In this document: positions 57,413 to 64,000 of the stretch, piece after piece
Numbering within the stretch: the stretch's first letter is position 1
Layout of the letters: every line of letters starts with the position of its first letter
Assembly: GCA_020081605.1 (NCBI GenBank)
Contig: JAHREC010000018.1
Coordinates: 5,022,001 to 5,086,000 of the forward strand
Reading direction: 5' to 3'
DNA length: 64,000 nt
From: Albifimbria verrucaria
Lineage: Eukaryota; Ascomycota; Sordariomycetes; Hypocreales; Stachybotryaceae
Program-made: the position numbers and the translations under genes
Notes under the pieces: generated by a model
Told to the model about the DNA's origin: nothing
What the model saw: the letters and a program-made list of their open reading frames with translations, nothing else
The model's database searches: none

Positions 57413-60400
57413 CTATATATCTCTGCTCCCCGAAGGACCTGAATCGTCCTTGCGACTCATTCTCAAACTCTCCTCCATAGCCCTTTTCAATTCCTCGTCC
57501 TCGTCCTCTGCAATTTCGTTGCCTTTCGCCTTTGCTGCTTGCCTCCGGAATTCTTCCTCCGCCAAACTTTGCTTCCGTACATACTCGAGCACAATCTCTT
57601 CTTCAGTGCGCTCGTTCTTGGCCCGCTCCATCTCCGCGCGAGACTCTTCGATGGCGCGCTGGAGATCACTGTCCAAATCCGTTGCCGGCGGGTTTTGCTG
57701 GTGAGAGGCGCTTTCCGACTCAAGAAGAGCCCGCTTCAAATCGTCTTCATAAATATCGTCTTCATCTGACCCTGCAACACCTGCGGCGGACGCACCAATA
57801 TTTGGAAGCCCTCTGTCCGAAGAGTCCAGTTCCATAATACCATCGTCATGAGGTAGTCGAATGCCAGGAAAGTTGTTAGACATACTTTGCTGGATGGCCT
57901 GCTCAATGAGAGCCTGATATTCCTCGTCTGTAATCTTGTATTCGTCGTCGTCGAAAATGCTTGCTAAATCCTTACCATGCGGACCTGCAATGGCTTCAGG
58001 AGCCCACCTTTCTCACGAATTGCAAGCACGCTTTCTCGAATAGCTTGCTCCACTATAGCATCCTCTTGAGCATTACCTCTGGATGTCTCTCGGACTGAGG
58101 CTTGGATAGCCTGCTCAAACTCTGCGTCTTCAGGGCTAGCGGTCAAACTAGAGCTGCTTTGCGTGTTGCCTATCGCCGTCTGTACAATCCGTTTCTTCCA
58201 AGCCTCCTTTTGTGCTTTTAATTTCTTCCTGTCTTCTGCCGACATCTGGCGGGCTCGAAGCCAACTAGTCGTAGGACGGGAGAATCCTGATTCACTCGTC
58301 TCAGCGGGATTGCTGACTTCGGGGCCTTCCCAGCCGTTTGCTCTTTTCTCTTGAGTGCATAAAAATTCTTCAACTCAAAGTTGAGGTTTCTCCATCGTAC
58401 TATGATGTCTTCTCTTTCTTCTCTAGTGGATTCGCTCAGATCTGCCTGGCCTTGGGCAATTCGAGAGGCGACAATATAGTTGTGCACACTTTTGCAAAAC
58501 GCCTGGTGACTCCAGCGTGCACACCCAACATTGTGTAGGCAGGGATGCCCCAAAAGCCTACATTGCGTTAGTCTTGCGGTGATCTGAGCTTGATCGCGTC
58601 CAGATAGATGTAATGCTTACCTGCCGCCGGTTTAGTGATCAAGCCGCCTATGCCCTTACCGAACCCTTTCACGAGACCACTTGCACCCTCTTTCTCAGCG
58701 CCTCTCAGCGGCTGCATGACAAGCCCAGAAATCCCATCAAACAGGCCATATCCGAACTCTTTACCTGCGACTTTCAGACCGCTAGAAAAGTCTGTCACCT
58801 TTTCAACAGGCCTAACCGTGTCGTCGTTATACAGTCTAGGCACATTTCTGAATCCCTTCGCCAAGCCAAGGCAAAAGTTCATGGGGATTTGACACCGGTA
58901 GATACAATTTGGCCAACGTTTCTACCAGCACCAGCAGCAGCTTCCAGGCTTACTCCGACAGGAGTCGCCTCCCTGCGGGGGCTGCTCGGCCGTGTGCCCT
59001 CAGCAGACGCAGGGGTCGAACTGGAGATAAAAGCCCTGAGTTGGTTGTTTGATTATGTGATGAAGTTTGTGAGATGGAGTCGGTTGCTGGCGGCTTCGTG
59101 CTGTCTAAAGTGTCTGTCTCTGTCACAAGGCTTGGTTCACTCATCAAGCTGGGTGTTTCCATAGCTGCTTGAGTAGAAATTATGGAGAGGTTGGTGCTCG
59201 ACTGTGCAATTGAATTGTTGTCATTTGTAGAACTGGTTGTCGGTTGAGATTCATCCGGATTTGGGCTTTTTCCTTCGCGATTCTCCCTGGCTCGTCGTCC
59301 CGACCTGAAGATTTCTCTAGGCATGTCTGCAATAGACATACCAATGGTGCTCATATCGGCGACAAGGGAGCAAGCACAGGCTGAAATGGGATCAGGGGTT
59401 GGTCCTCCGTATTATACTCAACTGGACGATATCTGTGCGTATGTTTAGTCGTCAAGGATCTACCTTCTATCCCTAAAGGATAAACGGGTTGTAACTTACA
59501 GCTTCAAATCAGTGTACTTCAGTAGGCCCCCATCAACCAGCACCGCTGCAACAAGTGGGCTAAGTCTGACCTTGGTCCTCCTTACCCTCCACGACGCTGT
59601 GCGGCTAGGCGCCACACTGCAGCGGAGATTGCCGATGTTGAGTTGGTTGTGAAAACTCGCACCTCCAACTTCAGTACCTTTTTCTTCTCGGATCTTTTGG
59701 CCAAGCTCTTTGGCTCGTTCGACGGTGTCATTCTGGAGACAATACTTGATAGCTTCAGCTAGTTTCTCTGCCGTAAGATCCTTGTGGGCTATAGGATCTG
59801 GCCCTGCTCCTGCCCTAGAGATCATAGCACCCCAGAACGGCTGATCACCAAAAAGGGAACTACAACAGTTGGTCTTCCTGCTTTGATGCCAGCTGCTGTA
59901 GTGCCAGCTCCACCGTGATGGACAACGCAGGAGACATGCTGGAACAGCCAATCGTGAGGAACATTGCCCAGCATGAAAACACCTTCTGGCAATCCAACAG
60001 TATCTGCGCCCAACCCGCCCCAGCCTTTGGAAACTAGAGCTCTGACACCAGCCAGGTGAATGGCGTCGAAAATCATTCGCGTCATTGCATTTGGGTCATC
60101 CACTACAATAGAACCGAACCCAATGTACACCGGGGAGGCCCATTTTCAAGAAACGATGCCAGGTCAGGGTCAGGAGTAAAGGAGGATGCCAAGTCTAGGA
60201 AGTAGAACCCTGAAATGTCGATATTGTGCCGCCAGTCATTGGGCTTTGGAATTAAGGCAGGAGACCTAGGGAGCATTAGTGAATGCATCTGTACCGTAAG
60301 ATTAAACTTGCTACTTGCCAGCAATAGGTATATGGTATTCTTAATCTTGTAAGTAGTCCTGGAGCCCAAATAAGTGACAGCGGAGCCAGGTCAAGAGCTT

Positions 60401-61616
60401 TGTCACGAAAGCGGTTGATCACATCTCCCAGCCCTTGCCAGGTCATCATTTCCACTAACGTGTATGTCATGTAATTGGTCATGACATCGTCGGCATTAGA
60501 AGATTGGATATTAGCCAACGGGTGAGGAAAGGCTCTCGTTGGCGACCACGGCATGCTGTAACATCTATACTGAGCAAATGACGACTTTGATTTGGTGCAA
60601 AATAACTTACGTGAACATCATGTGCAAGGGTATGCCCAGTTTTTCGGCAATATGAATGTGCGCAAAGCTTGGAGGGTTTGCAATAATCACATCTGCCACA
60701 AATGGTTTCTTGTCGAAGTATTGAGATACATCGTTGAGGAGATCTAGTGGTTCGTCTCTGGCATGTGGTGCCGGCGGAGGCCTGAGACCATCGCCAGCTT
60801 CGATACATGATCGCCAGCATCCCATTAGAATATCGGATATTCCCTTTCGACGCTTGCTAATTTCGCCACTTCTCAAGGCATCGAAACCAGGCATGAGACC
60901 AGGGTGCTTTACCATGAAGGCCATTAGCTCAGCGGGATCGCCTCCAATGCAGAAAAATTCCAAGCCGTTCTCTTCGACAAAACTTTGGAAAGTAGCATGG
61001 GTGGCAATGCGAACGCGGTGTCCGTACGTCTCTTTCAGAACCTTGCCCAAGGCAACAAATGGCTGAACGTCGCCTCTAGAGCCAACTATTTGAATAACAA
61101 CATTCAACTTTGAGAGGGCTTCTGGCCTGGACGAGCGCCAAGGCCCGAGGGGATGTAAGCTGGAGGCAGGGTGGGTTGCGGCTCAACAGATACTTGGCTG
61201 GCGATGGTGGAAGACAAGAGATCAGTAAGCCTCCTGTTCTTTGTAGTGATATTGATATTGATACGGCCATCGTCTGGAGTCACCCACAGTCAGCGATGCC
61301 ATCCACAGATCGTCTGAGCGGGTGAGGGGCATGGCAAGGTTAAGGGATATGGGACGCCAGATCGTACCTGTAACCTCAGCACCAGCTTCAACGCCAGGCT
61401 GTGAGAAGTTCATCTGATCGAGGTGCTCGCCATATGGTGGAGGAGCGTCCTCGGAGGGGCAATGTCTGGAAGCTGAAAGCCATCCGAAACCAAGGCATCG
61501 GAGTGGTGCGTGGGCTGGGCAGCCGATGGTGTATGCTCATCCTGGGCTGCTGAGGGAGTATGTTCGCCCTGGGCCTGCTGGACGGCGAGAGCCTTCTTCT
61601 CAGGAAGGACTGCCAT
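57413..61616 (-). CDS. Sterol-glucosyltransferase-like GT1 protein with C-terminal UIM-like motifs (ten suspected frameshifts)
   Basis: UDP-sugar transferase of the sterol 3-beta-glucosyltransferase type (GT1/GT28 fold). From ATG 61616 (MAVLPEKKALAVQQAQGE): disordered start with a doubled EHTPSAAQ motif; N-lobe VVIQIVGSRGDVQPFVALGK; HMMFTMPWSPTRAFPHPLA; C-lobe VYIGFGSIVVDDPNAM and the sugar-binding HHGGAGTTAAGIKAGRPTVV with FFGDQPFWGAM. Next a Ser-rich linker, a Gly/Lys/Pro-rich segment (LAKGFRNVPRLYND, GLFDGISGLVMQPLRGAEKE, LVKGFGKGIGGLITKPAAG) like the end of VPS13/ATG2 proteins, and six UIM-like motifs (AIQASV, AIRESV, AIQQSM, ALLESE, AIEESR, AMEESL). About 1,290 residues. Introns include one at 60266-60318 starting GC. 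No GRAM/PH region as in Atg26 is seen. Short runs at 61456, 61116, 60132, 59850, 59395, 59034, 58883, 58490, 58321 and 58003 (plus strand). Confidence 0.85.
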
Positions 61617-63724
61617 TTCGCATGGCGCGTCGCTCGTTTGCCGTTAGGGCTTTGCTTCTGGAGCGCTGGGCGTGACGACACGAAGGAAAGAGTCAGAATG
61701 CTAGGGAATGAAATGCAGGCTGAAAGGCGCTCCCGGCGAGCAACAGCGCGCGGCGGTGGTGTTGGTATCGTTTACGCTGAGTGACCGGCAGCATGCACGT
61801 ATTATGCAGAATAAGACGGGCAGAAGTTGGTCGTGGTCAGCGTGCCTCATAGGATGAAGAACGAATGTTGGTTCTAGGCCAAGCCAGGGGTTGATGTAGG
61901 GGCCCTGGATCTGGAGGAGCTGCAGGTCAGGGTGGTAGGCAGATATCCTTGATCTCACTGATGCGCGACGTCACTGTGAAGCAGCGCACAACTTATAGTA
62001 GGCTGCCGTGGAGGGGCAAGGCAGTGTTTAATAGGTTGGTTGATGGGTGAGAGGCAACACTTCCCCAAGTACCTGTACCTGCCCCAAGCTGCCTTTGCCC
62101 TACCTGCCAGAGAGCTTGTTACCCACTGCCTTCCAAGTTGGTCCCCTGATCAGATCTCGGATTGGTGGGCGGAAGCTTGTGTCGACGCACAGACTTGCTT
62201 CATTCCGCTACTTTGTTAAACCTGCGGCCCTGGAGCTCTAATAATAAAAACAACAACCGCTACTAAACGAGCGACCATGCCACAGGCAGCGTGGAACGGA
62301 CTCGGACGCAGCGTTTTTATTCCCCAACGGCATTTCCTCTGCTGTAGCTGTCAGCCTCTTGGAGGGGCTTGGTGCATGAGGTTACGTATCGTAAGGGGCT
62401 TAGATCAGGTAGAGCAATGCTACCTACTATAGGTAAGGTAGTAAGAAGCTAACACTTCGTACCAGAGACTAGGCATTCCATGACCCGACCACATGCATTT
62501 AAGCGCCAGGTACCCAAAGTTCAGATGGTTTATTACGTCCGTACCGTATAGGTTGGGCTTAAAACTCCGGCCAGCTGACTTCTTCTGTTCGGTGCTCCAT
62601 TGCTCCTAACTGTAAGGGTAACTTAGTAGGTAACCAACAACCTCTCTTCTCATGGTGGTAGCTCCACGGTGCTGAACGCAACTACATTCACTGCCTACTA
62701 ACCTACCTAGGTACCTACCAGGTACCTACCGATGGAAACGCGAATTTTCGGATCCCCCAATCTGGGGTATCTCCACCAACTACCTACCTACCTACATAGG
62801 TACCGTAGTAGGTAGCCTCCCTCCAATTAATATTCATAAACGTAAACTAACCTCTATGAAACATAAGGCCCAAGAGACACTTCTGATTGTGATGTCTCGT
62901 CACGTATTGGCACCCTGTGCTTGTTCTCTCACTTTTGTAGCAATCCCCATCTCACATCGCAAAATTAGCTATGCAGAGCGCACAGGCATATAGTAGTTGT
63001 CATCTGCATTATAGGTTACTACACAAGTTGCGACTCTCCAATCTTCAGCACTCTGTAGGCGTTTCAGAGATGGCTCGGCTCTATGAAACGATTTTAGGAC
63101 TGCCACGTCGATCTGTCGGAGCTTGTTTAAATGTTGCATCAGCAAGTGTCGATTTGTTGTCTTCACAAACCACCTGGTGGTGGTGGTACGTTCCAGGAGG
63201 TAGGGTACCCAAATATGCATACGTGCCAAACCAGAGAACCCAATGAGAGAGCAAAATGGGTACACATGTTTTGGCTCTGCGCCATCACTGCAGACGGGAT
63301 TCAAAGAGCCGGTGTTTCCTCTTGGCTACAATTCTAGGCGTCTCTGTACAGAATACAATGAATCAGCTCTCAATAGCGTATTCATACATGTCGGGCACAC
63401 GAGCAGGCGAAATAGACAGCACGTGTCATGATATGCCTTTAATTGCAAGCTGGCACGTGTTTGGTATAATACAATCCGTCAATATCCAGCGGCTTCTCCA
63501 TCATCCATAGCCAGCCGCCGGATTCCGCTGATATGACCCAAGATAAACCCAATTCACCGCCAATATAAATGCGCAGTGCCTGGCGAGTTTTGCAGACCCC
63601 TTCTCCTCATCGGTGTCTTCCCAGGTCGAAGTTACGCCAGAGTGTGTTATGTGTATATCGAAGCAAGCTCCGCCCGTTCTCCCATAAATCCCAATTCGCT
63701 AGCTGCTGAAACTCAACCACGCAT
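61617..63724. other. 2.1 kb spacer, motif-rich
   Basis: No gene recognised. The left part is the promoter side of the glucosyltransferase; the centre (62.4-62.83 kb) is full of TACCTAGGTA/GGTACCTACC motifs; the right part is the 3' side of Sec61-beta. Confidence 0.45.
62688..62818. repeat. cluster of ACCTACCTAGGTACCTACC-type motifs
   Basis: Many overlapping, partly palindromic TACCTA/TAGGTA units within 130 bp. Similar smaller clusters occur at about 9692-9712, 44735-44762 and 47687-47833, always between genes. Confidence 0.8.
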
Positions 63725-64000
63725 CTAGCTGGAGAATTTGCGAGTGAGCTTGGCAATGACTAGAAGGCCAGTTAGCAAATCATCCTTCTCAAGTTTCACC
63801 ACACCAGGTATACTCACTGTGCAGAGCAACAACGCTGAAGATAAAGACCAAAGACAGAACCAGAACAACAACGGGGTCAACCTTCAAGCCAGGAGACTCA
63901 TCGGTGTAAAGCTCTGCGCATCGTTAGCATATCATTTGTGGCAAGGATCAATATCGCAGCGGGTGGTGAACGTACTCAGCATGGTGCTGCTGGAGCCGCC
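63725..64000 (-). CDS. sbh1: Sec61 translocon beta subunit (5' end beyond the window)
   Basis: Tail-anchored beta subunit of the ER protein-conducting channel. Seen: the last residues of the N-terminal Ser-rich region (GGSSST), then ML joined by an intron (63914-63975, GTACGT..GCGCAG) to [16 protein letters not shown], the single membrane helix [16 protein letters not shown], a second intron (63760-63817, GTGAGT..TTCTAG), and the end [10 protein letters not shown]. Both introns keep the frame and no indel is needed. The N-terminal part lies past position 64000. Confidence 0.93.

Noticed and set aside
3178..61616. Programmed ribosomal frameshifting as the reason for the many frame steps
   Set aside because: Too many sites, all at plain homopolymers, including ribosomal and RNase P genes; no slippery-site plus structure pattern.

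Overview
The window is nuclear DNA of a filamentous ascomycete (Pezizomycotina, most likely a Sordariomycete). Three things point there: single-copy eukaryotic genes with one to several short introns (about 50-105 nt, GT-AG), C/G-ending codons, and long gene-poor spacers with pyrimidine tracts. Families such as the IQGAP with many IQ repeats, the PLOD-like glycosyltransferase, choline sulfatase and the sterol-type glucosyltransferase are characteristic of such fungi. The order below Sordariomycetes is a guess.

Layout, left to right: Chk1 kinase (-); UbcH10/Ubc11-type E2 (+); ribosomal protein eL31 (-); Rax1-like RGS membrane protein (+); COP9 signalosome subunit 7 (-); Ccc2-type copper ATPase (+); PLOD-like glycosyltransferase (-); a 5.5 kb gene-free stretch; a triose-phosphate-type Golgi transporter (+); an Rmd1/DUF155 protein (-); tandem ~205-bp repeats; IQGAP/Rng2 (+); a 3.8 kb spacer; choline sulfatase (+); Med8 (+) with a coding-like tail; an F-box-like/2EXR-type protein (+); a GFA/CENP-V zinc protein (+); a 3.1 kb spacer; a secreted Pro-rich protein (+); RNase P/MRP subunit Rpp1/p30 (-); a group of three unrecognised genes at 53.9-56.5 kb; a sterol-glucosyltransferase-like protein with six UIM-like motifs (-); a spacer rich in TACCTAGGTA motifs; and the start of Sec61-beta (-), cut by the right edge. 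The genes are mostly housekeeping (cell cycle, ubiquitin/COP9, translation, secretion, cytokinesis, transcription). They do not form a metabolic cluster.

The strongest signal in the window is technical. Almost every gene is broken by -1 steps that fall in homopolymers, mainly C/G runs one base too short. I located about 50 such places in 17 genes, including two in the essential eL31 gene and seven in Rpp1. Adding one base to the run restores the family sequence each time. This looks like homopolymer under-calling in the assembly, not pseudogenes, so the genes below are annotated as whole genes with the suspected indels listed. Reading with this rule also exposes genes no intact frame shows, such as the one at 53859-54614. 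I see no rRNA, convincing tRNA, intact transposon or CRISPR array. The most interesting biology is the glucosyltransferase with UIM-like motifs and a VPS13/ATG2-like segment, and the three unrecognised genes near 54-56 kb.
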